Positions 51,330 through 60,218 of a stretch of DNA of 64,000 nt are shown here, one piece after another; position 1 is the first letter of the stretch, and each line of letters opens with the position of its first letter. A program made the position numbers and the translations under genes. Source of the DNA: Bacillota bacterium (GTDB taxonomy: Bacteria; Bacillota; Clostridia; DSM-8532); the NCBI GenBank assembly GCA_023411795.1, contig JAEYOK010000027.1, positions 62,001 to 126,000 of the forward strand, read 5' to 3'. The notes below the pieces were generated by a model. It did no database searches. It was not told the DNA's origin and worked only from the letters and a program-made list of their open reading frames with translations.

Positions 51330-53082
51330 AATTCCTGTCCCCCATCTGCATCCTGCTTATTTCTTCGTAAACCTCACAGTTTACTAATAGTTCCTCGTGA
51401 GTACCATAGCCGATTTGTTCGCCATCCTCCAAAACCAGAATATGATCCAGAGACATAACTGAACTGACCCTCTGAGCGATAATAATCTTAGTGGTTATAT
51501 CAAAATTTTCGTTAAGTGTTTTTCTTATCATTGCATCGGTTTTATAGTCCAAGGCACTTGAGGAATCATCTAAAATAAGAATCTCAGGTCTTCCGGCTAA
51601 TGCCCGTGAAATCAACAGACGCTGTTTCTGTCCTCCGCTTAGATTAGCTCCTTTTATCGACAGGTCAGAATGATAGGATTCAGGCCGGATAGTTATAAAT
51701 TCTTTCGCCATAGCATATTCTGAAGCTTCTATGATCTCTTCCTCTGACAGCTCCCGACCGAAACGAATGTTTTCAAAAATCGTATCTTCAAATAAAATAT
51801 CATTTTGAAGTGCAACTCCGAACATCCTGCGAAGTTCACCTTTATCTATCGTTTTTATTGGCCTTGTGTTAATTCTGATTTCTCCTTTTTGTGTATCATA
51901 AAAACGCATTAAAAGATTAATTATCGTTGTTTTACCCGAACCTGTCGAACCTATTATTCCCAGTGATTCCCCTCGCTTGAGCTTAAAATTTATATTGCTT
52001 ATATTATCTTCCTTATCCTCATCCGTATCTTTATTGTATCTAAATGATACATTATCAAATTCTATATGATATTCCGGATTTTTTTCGCTCTTTTGCCTTA
52101 CCTCTGACTCAGTATATGGCTCTTCGATAACCACAAGGTCCTCCTCAGCATTTAAGATCTCTTCTATTCGATTGGCTGATGCCATAGCTTTCGAATAAGC
52201 AGTAAAAATTCTGGTTACAGCCAGCATAGCATTTAAGATTATTATGAAGTAACTTAAAAAAGCGATAATTTTTCCGACCTCAGTTAGACCGGAATTTACC
52301 CGATAGCCGCCTATTATAATTATTACTACCAGACCGATGTTCAAAAGCAGCGTTATCGTTGGGTTTGCTGCTGCCATAGTAGTGCCTGCTTTCAGCTCTG
52401 TCTTTGTTGCATCTTTATTTATTCTTGTAAAGCCTTCAGCTTCGAAAGATTCCTGTGACAGAGCTTTGATTACCCGAATGCCACTGATATCCTCTCTTAG
52501 TTTCCTAACCATGTTGTCAATTTTTGTTTGAAGTTGAGTAAAAAGAGGAATCCCTTTTTTAGATACAAAATAGACTACTGCTGTGATAAATGGCATTATA
52601 CCAACCATTACCAATGTGAGTACCGGATCAAGGGTAAGGGTTACAATGATTCCACCAAGTAATAAAATAGGGGCACGTACACCCATACGCTGCATCATAC
52701 CAAGCATATGGTGAACATTATAAGTGTCGGAAGTCATCCGTGAAATCAGGGTAGGCACAGAATAGTTATCTACCTGCTTGCTCGATAGATAACATATTTT
52801 TTTAAACAGGTCATGCCTTATAACTTTTGTAATATCCCTCGCAACACTTGCAGCTAACGCATTCGCAACTATGTTTCCTGTAACTGCAAGTACGGAAAAA
52901 AGTAGCATCAAGGCACCCCAAAGCAGCACTTTTTCAATATCCTTAAGTGGGATAATCTCGTCAATAATATGGGCGAGAACCCACGGAATCAATAAATCCA
53001 TTATTGTTCCGAGAAATTTGATTATAAACCCATAGGACATTCTTAAAATATATGGTTTTAAATACTTTAAAATCGTTTTCAT
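51319..53082 (-). CDS. Heterodimeric ABC exporter, subunit with Asp in Walker B
   Basis: This 587-residue half-transporter has six membrane segments in residues 10-310 and a C-terminal ATPase. Walker A is IIGSTGSGKTTIINLLM, the signature is ANLSGGQKQRLLISRAL (intact), and Walker B reads ILILDDSSSALDYKTD, with Asp where the catalytic Glu is expected. Together with the degenerate signature of the downstream partner, this leaves one working ATP site in the dimer. The start overlaps nothing upstream; an extended -10 promoter precedes it. Confidence 0.92.
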   Translation of the reverse strand: MKTILKYLKPYILRMSYGFIIKFLGTIMDLLIPWVLAHIIDEIIPLKDIEKVLLWGALMLLFSVLAVTGNIVANALAASVARDITKVIRHDLFKKICYLSSKQVDNYSVPTLISRMTSDTYNVHHMLGMMQRMGVRAPILLLGGIIVTLTLDPVLTLVMVGIMPFITAVVYFVSKKGIPLFTQLQTKIDNMVRKLREDISGIRVIKALSQESFEAEGFTRINKDATKTELKAGTTMAAANPTITLLLNIGLVVIIIIGGYRVNSGLTEVGKIIAFLSYFIIILNAMLAVTRIFTAYSKAMASANRIEEILNAEEDLVVIEEPYTESEVRQKSEKNPEYHIEFDNVSFRYNKDTDEDKEDNISNINFKLKRGESLGIIGSTGSGKTTIINLLMRFYDTQKGEIRINTRPIKTIDKGELRRMFGVALQNDILFEDTIFENIRFGRELSEEEIIEASEYAMAKEFITIRPESYHSDLSIKGANLSGGQKQRLLISRALAGRPEILILDDSSSALDYKTDAMIRKTLNENFDITTKIIIAQRVSSVMSLDHILVLEDGEQIGYGTHEELLVNCEVYEEISRMQMGDRNYVS

Positions 53083-53123
53083 TGCTGCCTTCTCTTTTTT
53101 TTACTATTGTTTCTGCCCTATAA

Positions 53124-53132
53124 ATTATACCA
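53124..53132 (-). promoter_or_regulatory. Extended -10 promoter of the ABC exporter pair
   Basis: On the minus strand TGGTATAAT is a perfect extended -10 box, about 40 bases before the start codon; the -35 region is weak. A small palindrome, GAACT-GATT-AGTTC (53154-53167), lies near the -35 position and could be an operator. Confidence 0.5.
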
Positions 53133-53241
53133 GAACTTTTTAATTGTTTATATCGAACTGATTAGTTCCTGATTAAAAAGTATCATATATTGCTGATCTT
53201 GACTTATTGTTTGAGATTGTTTGGAATATTTCTATATTTTA

Positions 53242-53270
53242 TTGCAAATCTATAATAATCAGTATATACT
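53242..53270 (+). promoter_or_regulatory. Promoter of the xyl operon
   Basis: TTGCAA, 17 bases, TATACT is a good sigma-A match. Its -10 box overlaps the left end of the palindrome at 53268-53292. Confidence 0.7.
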
Positions 53271-53292
53271 TATTAATATCATATTAATAAGT
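53268..53292. promoter_or_regulatory. Perfect 25-base palindrome, likely operator of the xyl operon
   Basis: ACTTATTAATAT and ATATTAATAAGT are exact reverse complements around a single C. The palindrome runs from the -10 box to 12 bases before the xylB start codon. A dimeric repressor bound here would block transcription; the ROK regulator encoded in the same operon is the natural candidate (inference). Confidence 0.8.
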
Positions 53293-53304
53293 TGGTGTTG
53301 GATT

Positions 53305-54837
53305 ATGGCTTTTCTACTTGGAATTGATATTGGTACATCTGGTACCAAAACTGTTCTTTTTGATGAATCCGGACATGTAATTGCTTCTGACACTCAGGAA
53401 TACCCCCTTTACCAGCCTAAAAACGGATGGGCGGAGCAAAGCCCTGAAGACTGGTTTGATGCGACACAAAAATCAATAAAAAATGTACTGGGAAAAAGCC
53501 AAGTTGACCCCAAGGCCATAAAAGGCGTCGGGCTATCAGGTCAAATGCATGGACTTGTGCTTTTAGATGCCGAGGATAAAGTTCTCAGAAAGTCTATAAT
53601 ATGGTGTGACCAGCGCAGTACCCTTGAATGTGGCCAGATAACCTCTCTTGTCGGCTCAGAACGACTTATTGAAATAACAGCAAACCCTGCTTTACCCGCT
53701 TTTACAGCCTCAAAAGTAAAGTGGGTCATGAACAACGAGCCTGAGATTTACCAAAAAGCAAAAAGAATTTTACTTCCTAAAGATTACATAAGATTTTGTC
53801 TCACCGGTGAATATGCCACAGAGGTTTCTGATGCAAGCGGTATGCAGCTTCTTGATATATCAAAGAGACAGTGGAGCGATGAGGTTCTTACTAAATTAAG
53901 CATAGATAAATCCATGCTCGGAAAAGTCTATGAATCACAGGAAGTGACCGGTGTAATCAGTAAAAAAGCATCTCAATTAACCGGTCTTGCGCAAGGAACA
54001 CCGGTTGTGGGAGGCGGCGGCGACCAAGCAGCAGGTGCAATTGGCAATGGCATTGTCAGACCAGGTATTATCTCATCAGTTATCGGTACATCAGGTGTTG
54101 TCTTTGCCTATACAGATAAAGTCCATATCGATCCAATGGGTCGAGTCCAAACATTCTGCCATGCTATTCCGAACACCTGGCATATCATGGGGGTTACACA
54201 GGCTGCAGGTTTATCTCTTCAATGGTTCAGAAACAACTTCTGTCATGATGAAATGTCAACAGCTGATTTAACCGGGAGAGATGTCTATGCACTGATGGAT
54301 GAAGCGGCTGAAAAATCGGGTTTGGGTGCCGGTGGTTTAATATATCTTCCATATCTTATGGGTGAAAGAACTCCTCATCTTGATCCTGATTGCAGAGGTG
54401 TTTTCTTCGGTGTGTCTGCTAAGCATAGTAAACGTGACTTCATTCGTGCTGTGATGGAAGGTGTGGCCTTCAGCCTTAAAAATTGCCTCGACATCATTGA
54501 TAAACTGGGCATCCCTATTAATGAAGTACGTGCTTCCGGAGGTGGCGGTCGAAGTCCTCTTTGGAGACAAATTCAGGCTGATCTTTTCGGAACACCCATA
54601 GCTACTGTCAATTCCAGTGAAGGACCGGCCCTTGGTGTTGCTTTACTGGCCGGAGTCGGTGCCGGTATATATAGCAGCGTACCTGAGGCCTGTGATCAAG
54701 CAGTCTGCACAACAATGAAACTAGATTATGATACTGCTAACCATGAGTTATATAAGAATTCCTACAAGCTATATAACAGCATTTACCAGTCACTTAAAAA
54801 GGACTTTTCCTCCTTAGCAGTATTACAAAATCGTTAA
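53305..54837 (+). CDS. xylB: Xylulokinase
   Basis: This 510-residue FGGY-family kinase phosphorylates D-xylulose for entry into the pentose phosphate pathway. The ATP loop is LLGIDIGTSGTKTVLFDESG; NGWAEQSPEDWFDA, GLSGQMHGLVLLD, the family signature region LPYLMGERTPHLDPDCRG and RASGGGGRSPLWRQI follow. I start it at the ATG at 53305, since the frame upstream runs through the promoter and palindrome. It is 10 bases before the ROK regulator gene, and xylose isomerase completes the pathway. Confidence 0.95.
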   Translation: MAFLLGIDIGTSGTKTVLFDESGHVIASDTQEYPLYQPKNGWAEQSPEDWFDATQKSIKNVLGKSQVDPKAIKGVGLSGQMHGLVLLDAEDKVLRKSIIWCDQRSTLECGQITSLVGSERLIEITANPALPAFTASKVKWVMNNEPEIYQKAKRILLPKDYIRFCLTGEYATEVSDASGMQLLDISKRQWSDEVLTKLSIDKSMLGKVYESQEVTGVISKKASQLTGLAQGTPVVGGGGDQAAGAIGNGIVRPGIISSVIGTSGVVFAYTDKVHIDPMGRVQTFCHAIPNTWHIMGVTQAAGLSLQWFRNNFCHDEMSTADLTGRDVYALMDEAAEKSGLGAGGLIYLPYLMGERTPHLDPDCRGVFFGVSAKHSKRDFIRAVMEGVAFSLKNCLDIIDKLGIPINEVRASGGGGRSPLWRQIQADLFGTPIATVNSSEGPALGVALLAGVGAGIYSSVPEACDQAVCTTMKLDYDTANHELYKNSYKLYNSIYQSLKKDFSSLAVLQNR

Positions 54838-54847
54838 GAGGTAAGCA

Positions 54848-56032
54848 ATGACAACAGGCCGAATCGGAAACAATAAATACTTAAAAAAATTAAACAAAAC
54901 AATTATCCTTGACCTGATCAGAACAAATAAAGGCATTTCGCGAAAAGCACTGGCTGATATGACCGGGCTTTCCCCGACAGCAACAGGCCAAATAGTACGT
55001 GCACTATTAGAAGAAGAGTATATATGCGAAGTCGGAGAAGATGATTCGTCAGGTGGAAGAAGGCCTATGATGCTTGAGCTTAATCCCGCTTCGTACTATG
55101 CATTTGGGTTTGATATCGATTCAAAATATGTCTATACAGTACTTTTGGATATTACGGGGAAAACTTGCTACGAAAAAAAAGAAGAATTTGAAAACAACTT
55201 AACCCCGGAAGAGTTTATCACTGTTGTTTCAAAAACATATGAACAGATTACTAAGAAACTTAAACTGAGGAATGATCGTATTATTGGCGCAGGCATATCC
55301 ATACCGGGAATGCTTGAACTCCCTACACAAAAAATATTACTCGCACCTAACCTAGGTTGGTCCCAGGTTGATATTAAAAGCAGATTGACTGACCTTCTGA
55401 ATATTCCGGTCCTTATAGATAACGAAGCTATCTGTTCATCAAATTGTGAGGATTGGCTGGGAACCTACAGGGATAGAGAAAATTTTATATGTATTAATAT
55501 TGATTCAGGTATTGGTGCCGGTCTATTTGTTAGAGGTGCAATATACAAAGGTCACTCCGGGAGTGCCGGTGAAATAGGACACATCCCAATGGAAGGAAAT
55601 AGCATCAGGTGTAAATGCGGAAAAATCGGGTGTCTAGAAACCATTTCATCGGTTAATGCAATGGTTTCTAGGTATAAGCAAATCAAAGACATAGATCACG
55701 ATACAAAAGGTTATGAAGCCACTTTGGATTGTTTGATTAATGGTGCTGAGGCAGGTGACACAGCATGTATGAGTATTTTTAAAGATGCTGCAGTGAGTCT
55801 TGGGAAGGTTATCAGTTACTTAATCAATATATTTAACCCCCAGGAGATTATTCTGGGTAAGAAGTTTTCCCAATACTCTGGTTTTATGCTTGATGAAATC
55901 AGACAGACAGTTAAAAAGACAGCCTTGGCCTACCCACTTTGCAATTGCCAAGTCCTTGCATCTACTTTCGGAGAGGATTCATCAGCTTTAGGAGCTGCCA
56001 CTTTACCCATTAGAAAACTCTTCGGACATTGA
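54848..56032 (+). CDS. xylR: ROK-family regulator, XylR type
   Basis: This 394-residue protein has a winged helix-turn-helix at residues about 15-75 (ISRKALADMTGLSPTATGQI) and a sugar-kinase-like ROK domain: GAGISIPGMLE, INIDSGIGAGLFVRGAIYKG, HSGSAGEIGHIPMEG and the zinc-binding CKCGKIGCLETISS. Sitting between xylB and xylA, it is very probably the xylose-responsive repressor, likely of the palindrome upstream of xylB. AAGAGGTAAG precedes the ATG. It begins 10 bases after the xylB stop. Confidence 0.9.
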   Translation: MTTGRIGNNKYLKKLNKTIILDLIRTNKGISRKALADMTGLSPTATGQIVRALLEEEYICEVGEDDSSGGRRPMMLELNPASYYAFGFDIDSKYVYTVLLDITGKTCYEKKEEFENNLTPEEFITVVSKTYEQITKKLKLRNDRIIGAGISIPGMLELPTQKILLAPNLGWSQVDIKSRLTDLLNIPVLIDNEAICSSNCEDWLGTYRDRENFICINIDSGIGAGLFVRGAIYKGHSGSAGEIGHIPMEGNSIRCKCGKIGCLETISSVNAMVSRYKQIKDIDHDTKGYEATLDCLINGAEAGDTACMSIFKDAAVSLGKVISYLINIFNPQEIILGKKFSQYSGFMLDEIRQTVKKTALAYPLCNCQVLASTFGEDSSALGAATLPIRKLFGH

Positions 56033-56077
56033 CCCAGAAATATAAAATAAAATCTCATAACAGAGGAGGTTTTTGAT

Positions 56078-57403
56078 ATGTCTGAATTTTTTAAAGGAAT
56101 CGGGAAGATTCCTTACGAAGGAGCAGAGACCGATAATCCGCTTGCTTTCAGGTACTACAACCCCGATGAATTGATTGATGGTAAGCCGCTCAAGGATCAT
56201 TTACGGTATGCCGTTTCTTACTGGCATACCTTTCAGGGGCGTGGCGGCGATCTCTTCGGGCTTTCAGGAGCAGCAGAAAGATCCTGGGATACTATAAAAG
56301 ATCCTATGGATTTAGCCTATGCAAAAATCGAAGCTAACTTTGAATTCTGCGAAAAGCTTGGCGTTCCATTCTTTTGTTTCCATGACAGGGATATAGCACC
56401 TGAGGCAGATACCTTGGCTGAGACTAATAAGCGGTTGGATGAAATCGTTTCAAGAATCAAAGCACGTATGGAAAATAGTCCTGTAAAGCTACTATGGGGC
56501 ACTACTAACGCTTTCGGTCACAGGAGATTTACCCATGGTGCTGCCACCTCTAATCATGCCGATGTTTTTGCCTACGCAGCTTCCCAGGTAAAAAAGGCAA
56601 TGGAAATAACGCTAGAATTAGGCGGGCAAAACTACGTATTCTGGGGTGGTCGAGAAGGTTATGAAACACTCCTTAATACTGATATGCAGCTGGAACTTGA
56701 TAATCTGGCACGCTTTTTATCAATGGCTGTGGATTATGCAAAGGAAATCGGATTTACCGGCCAGTTCCTCATTGAACCAAAGCCCAAGGAACCCACCAAG
56801 CACCAATATGATTTTGATGCGGCAACTGTTTTGGGCTTCTTAAAGCAAAATAATTTGGATCCCTATTTCAAGCTGAATATCGAAGCTAATCATGCTACTC
56901 TGGCACAGCATACTTTCCAGCACGACCTTAACGTAGCCCGCATAAATAATGCACTTGGCAGTATAGATGCAAATCAGGGTGATCCACTCCTTGGATGGGA
57001 TACAGACCAGTTCCCTACAAACCTATATGACACAACTCTGGCTATGTTTGAAGTAATCAAGATGGGCGGCTTTAACAAAGGCGGACTCAATTTTGACGCA
57101 AAGACAAGAAGAGCTTCCTTTGAGCCTGTTGATCTTTTCTATGGACATATAGCAGGCATGGATGCCTTTGCCAAAGGCTTCAAGATTGCCTACAAACTAG
57201 TCCAGGACGGTGTTTTCGATAAGTTTGTTAAGGAACGTTATAGCAGCTATACACAAGGTATTGGAAAGGATATCGTTGATGGAGAAGTTGGATTCAAACA
57301 ACTTGAGGCATATACTTTGAAAAACGGTGAGCCAAAGCTTTCATCAGGTCGCCAAGAATTACTGGAATCAATCCTTAACAAATACATATTAGAAACTAAG
57401 TGA
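56078..57403 (+). CDS. xylA: Xylose isomerase
   Basis: This 441-residue class II enzyme converts D-xylose to D-xylulose and needs two divalent metal ions. Motifs are FFCFHDRDIAPEADTLAET with the catalytic His, NYVFWGGREGYETLLNTD, FLIEPKPKEPTKHQYDFDA, LNIEANHATLAQHTF and GSIDANQGDPLLGWDTDQFP with the metal ligands. The length is typical of class II. AGAGGAGG precedes the ATG. It ends the xyl operon. No xylose transporter gene is seen nearby. Confidence 0.97.
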   Translation: MSEFFKGIGKIPYEGAETDNPLAFRYYNPDELIDGKPLKDHLRYAVSYWHTFQGRGGDLFGLSGAAERSWDTIKDPMDLAYAKIEANFEFCEKLGVPFFCFHDRDIAPEADTLAETNKRLDEIVSRIKARMENSPVKLLWGTTNAFGHRRFTHGAATSNHADVFAYAASQVKKAMEITLELGGQNYVFWGGREGYETLLNTDMQLELDNLARFLSMAVDYAKEIGFTGQFLIEPKPKEPTKHQYDFDAATVLGFLKQNNLDPYFKLNIEANHATLAQHTFQHDLNVARINNALGSIDANQGDPLLGWDTDQFPTNLYDTTLAMFEVIKMGGFNKGGLNFDAKTRRASFEPVDLFYGHIAGMDAFAKGFKIAYKLVQDGVFDKFVKERYSSYTQGIGKDIVDGEVGFKQLEAYTLKNGEPKLSSGRQELLESILNKYILETK

Positions 57404-57459
57404 TTTGTATGTTTTGCAAGACCCTTTACGTCACACCGTGCAAAAACTAATCACTTTAA
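57398..57459 (+). terminator. Hairpin at the end of xylA, possible terminator
   Basis: AAGTGATT and AATCACTT form an outer stem, and TTTTGCA with TGCAAAA an inner one. It starts within the xylA stop region and is followed by only a weak T tract. Confidence 0.5.
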
Positions 57460-57476
57460 TAAATTAATGCAGTTAT

Positions 57477-57583
57477 AGCGGCTGTTGCCTGCAACGATTT
57501 AGCGCTCCGGGTCAACATCCTGTTTCTAGTCGCGCTCGCTCCGCATCCATGCTTCGCTTTAAATCGTACGCAAGCAAACCGCT
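57477..57583. other. Structured non-coding element, 107 bases
   Basis: AGCGG opens and CCGCT closes a possible long fold; inside, ACGATTTA faces TAAATCGT, with GCG/CGC next to them. It is more GC-rich than its surroundings and no credible protein is encoded. It contains the complement of GCAACAGCCG, also present in the 118-base repeat at 30 kb. Its role is unknown. Confidence 0.55.
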
Positions 57584-57648
57584 TAATAAGAATAAATATT
57601 ATATGGTAAAAGAGTTTTTGCGCAGTCTGACGTAGTAAGTTCTTTCTT

Positions 57649-58626
57649 TCAATCGCAGCGAAGGCATGGAAAATACCCATTTTCGGCTGCTTCAAAGGCA
57701 TCGGAAAAGTGCATTATGCTATCCTTGTTAAAGCTGGGGTCTGATGAGACTGTATTTAAAAGATAATCACAATCAGTACGACAATAGGATAAGAGCCCCT
57801 GATAGGTATAACCTATTATTGGGGCTTTTCTTATTACCCGGGCTCCTCCAAGGGCATAGTGTTGATAGCTTTTACCTGATAAAACAGGAAAGCCTTGAGC
57901 AATGACTAGTATACCCTCGTCAGTCGGTGCTCTCTTCCAGTCCGAGTCCTCAATTGACGGAAATTCGAGCCTTACATATAGACTTTTCCCTGATGCCCAT
58001 TGATTATATTGATTCATATATAAAGTGATTTCTTCCTGGATAGAATTCTTTATAGCTGCAATCCTCAAGTTTTCAAAGGTTTGATCGTTATTAAAGAATG
58101 AAATTCTGTCTTTATATTCTTTATATTCGCCTTGAGAAGCAATTTTATCAACTATGTCATAAACATAGACTTTGTTTTCAAGGGTATATCTGATACAGTA
58201 CCTGTCTGATAAAAGCTCGCCGGCATAATACTGTATAGGGAACCAGATATGCTTAACCTCAGTCTGCCCGGTAGTGTTTTTGTATGGATTTAATGCATAT
58301 AGAGAAAACCCCTCCCTCTCTAAAAAGATCAATACAGGAACACATGCGTCTATCCTGGCTTTTCTTGAGGAACTGGTATAGGAATTAAATGAGTAATAAA
58401 GGGTATCAAAGAAGGCTTCCGTTGCAGTTTCCTTAGCCTTCGACATTTCACTGAATCCTTTTTGGGAAAGAATCAAAGCCGCATCCTGAATTGCGTTATC
58501 TATAATATTGTCATAATAAGTTCGCAGCCTTTGATCTTCTATAGCCGTTTTTGAGGATTGTGAGCTTAAAAAAAGGAAGGGGGAAATAATTATGGTAAAA
58601 ATAATGGCTAGACTAGTAAGCTTCAT
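57649..58626 (-). CDS. Exported pilus-cluster protein with C-terminal Ada-like cysteine motif
   Basis: This 325-residue protein has a signal/anchor at residues 1-20 (MKLTSLAIIFTIIISPFLFL) followed by a soluble, probably extracellular part. I recognise no overall family. The last 60 residues contain YCRTDCDYLL and HFSDAFEAAENGYFPCLRC: two CxxxC/CxxC pairs around the 'F..A..AGY.PC..C' pattern of the zinc-binding module best known from the Ada protein. It is the last gene of the pilus cluster and overlaps the gene before it by 14 bases. An attachment or assembly role is a guess. Confidence 0.7.
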   Translation of the reverse strand: MKLTSLAIIFTIIISPFLFLSSQSSKTAIEDQRLRTYYDNIIDNAIQDAALILSQKGFSEMSKAKETATEAFFDTLYYSFNSYTSSSRKARIDACVPVLIFLEREGFSLYALNPYKNTTGQTEVKHIWFPIQYYAGELLSDRYCIRYTLENKVYVYDIVDKIASQGEYKEYKDRISFFNNDQTFENLRIAAIKNSIQEEITLYMNQYNQWASGKSLYVRLEFPSIEDSDWKRAPTDEGILVIAQGFPVLSGKSYQHYALGGARVIRKAPIIGYTYQGLLSYCRTDCDYLLNTVSSDPSFNKDSIMHFSDAFEAAENGYFPCLRCD

Positions 58627-59164
58627 TCCGCACCATTCCCCCTGACCTTACAAATATGCTTGGCGCACTCGTATTTGTAAACAGTATCATATCCCGAATA
58701 GCAACGGCCATGGTCTTCCCTTTGTTCTTAACTTCGACAAAAAAAAGATCACCCATACCCATTTTGTAACGCCGTGATTTATCAAGCGGCGATGCTGTAT
58801 TTATTGGAAAAAGCACCCCCATTATCTCTTCTTCGCCTATGTTTACATGGATAATTTCATGCTCTCCGGTAAAAGCCAACGTACCACCTGTTTGCTTGTA
58901 TATCGGGGAAACAGATCTCTTTACGTGGGATAATCTAATTTGGTATAAGTTTCCCGTCGAATTTATTCGGTTTATAAAATCAGAATACTGGTTGGGTGTG
59001 ATAAAACCCGTATCCCTGCAAATATCAGCGAACCGATTACACTCAGTGAGTACAACATTGTATGCGATATCATCCTGTCTTTCCAGCATGTTCAATAAAG
59101 GCACAAGAAACAATAATATTGCGCATAGCAAAAAGGCAAGGACCTTCCAAAGGGTCTTTTCCAT
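58613..59164 (-). CDS. Small membrane-anchored protein of the pilus cluster
   Basis: This 183-residue protein has one N-terminal membrane segment (VLAFLLCAILLFLVPLLNML) and a soluble part that I do not recognise (DICRDTGFITPNQYSDFINR, YKMGMGDLFFVEVKNKG). The layout is pseudopilin-like. AGGAGGGG precedes the ATG. It overlaps the next gene by 14 bases. Confidence 0.65.
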   Translation of the reverse strand: MEKTLWKVLAFLLCAILLFLVPLLNMLERQDDIAYNVVLTECNRFADICRDTGFITPNQYSDFINRINSTGNLYQIRLSHVKRSVSPIYKQTGGTLAFTGEHEIIHVNIGEEEIMGVLFPINTASPLDKSRRYKMGMGDLFFVEVKNKGKTMAVAIRDMILFTNTSAPSIFVRSGGMVRNEAY

Positions 59165-59178
59165 AACCCCTCCTGATT

Positions 59179-59598
59179 TTATCTTGCTGAATAAATGACT
59201 TTGACTATATTACCTTGAGAATCAGTCTCGTATTTCACATCGTAATAGTCTTGTGGATCTATGTCGTTTAATTCCACAAGCTCGGCTTTTTTGCCATCAA
59301 TCCATATTTCAAGCTCTTTTGCAGAAATTACATCACCGGCTCCATAAAGGGCTGAAAGTTCTGTGGCCTCCTGAATACCTTTTGCCTCTATCACCCTATG
59401 TATAACTTCGTTTCCTGTTAAACGAGACTGAACTTTTCCCTCAAAGATACCCACCATCGCATCTTTATCGTTAATATCCATGCTCTGATTTAAATAATCC
59501 ATGTGCCGGTTATAGCTTGAGAAGAATACAGTAAATGCTGATGCAATTAATAGAACACCTATTGATATAGATAGAATCTTTTCAATATTACTATTCAT
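59179..59598 (-). CDS. Small membrane-anchored protein of the pilus cluster
   Basis: This 139-residue protein has an N-terminal membrane segment (ILSISIGVLLIASAFTVFFS) and a short soluble part (VISAKELEIWIDGKKAELVE). I recognise no named family. The anchor near the N-terminus suits a minor pilin or assembly factor. It starts two bases after the stop of the gene before it, with only a weak ribosome site, so it is probably coupled. Confidence 0.65.
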   Translation of the reverse strand: MNSNIEKILSISIGVLLIASAFTVFFSSYNRHMDYLNQSMDINDKDAMVGIFEGKVQSRLTGNEVIHRVIEAKGIQEATELSALYGAGDVISAKELEIWIDGKKAELVELNDIDPQDYYDVKYETDSQGNIVKVIYSAR

Positions 59599-59600
59599 AG

Positions 59601-60188
59601 CTATTCCAGTTGGGCAAAAATGACACCCCTGATTTTTAGGTTATCATCATAAATCAGATGAGAAATAAACTTCCCAGACGGATTTATATATTTTGAAGTA
59701 AGATTCGGGTTTTCCGCATCCCTTCTTGCCGCATCCATGACTGTTTTACTTTGGCTTGTAAGAAGGTTATTGCTTCCTGATGCCAGTGACATTATAATGC
59801 ATCGGTTATCCACCTTCAATGTACCATTTTTACCGGATATGTAATCAGTGTAACTTGCTTGCAAGCCCGTATTTGTATTACTAGACGGATCAAGATTAAC
59901 CTGATTTCCTCCATTATTGCCTAAGGTGGCTACCATTATTATTACTTCACCGCTTCTTCCGGAAAAGGTTCCCAGGGCAGACAATACATCGTCTCCCTTA
60001 ACCTCTTTTCCGTCGAACATTCTAAATTCCTCTTCGGTCAAATTCTGGGCTATGGACCCGACTTTGTCATTTGCGACACTGCTAACATCTTTCATTCCTC
60101 CAAAAATACTTAGGCCTATTGTCACCACTGCTATAAAAAGCAGTATTGAAACGCCTAACCAGAGCGCCTTAGATAGATTACCTTCCAT
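59601..60188 (-). CDS. Small membrane-anchored protein of the pilus cluster
   Basis: This 195-residue protein has an N-terminal membrane segment (ALWLGVSILLFIAVVTIGLS) followed by a 160-residue soluble part rich in Asn, Gly and Ser (LGNNGGNQVNLDPSSNTNTG). This resembles pilin-like proteins in layout, but no prepilin peptidase site was confirmed. GGGAGGTAG precedes the ATG. It is the second gene after the ATPase in transcription order. Confidence 0.65.
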   Translation of the reverse strand: MEGNLSKALWLGVSILLFIAVVTIGLSIFGGMKDVSSVANDKVGSIAQNLTEEEFRMFDGKEVKGDDVLSALGTFSGRSGEVIIMVATLGNNGGNQVNLDPSSNTNTGLQASYTDYISGKNGTLKVDNRCIIMSLASGSNNLLTSQSKTVMDAARRDAENPNLTSKYINPSGKFISHLIYDDNLKIRGVIFAQLE

Positions 60189-60218
60189 AATCTCTACCTC
60201 CCAGTGGTTAATATATTT

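Noticed and set aside
57456..57701. Small protein gene on the minus strand
   Set aside because: It overlaps the structured element and the end of a real gene, lacks a ribosome site and has no recognisable composition.
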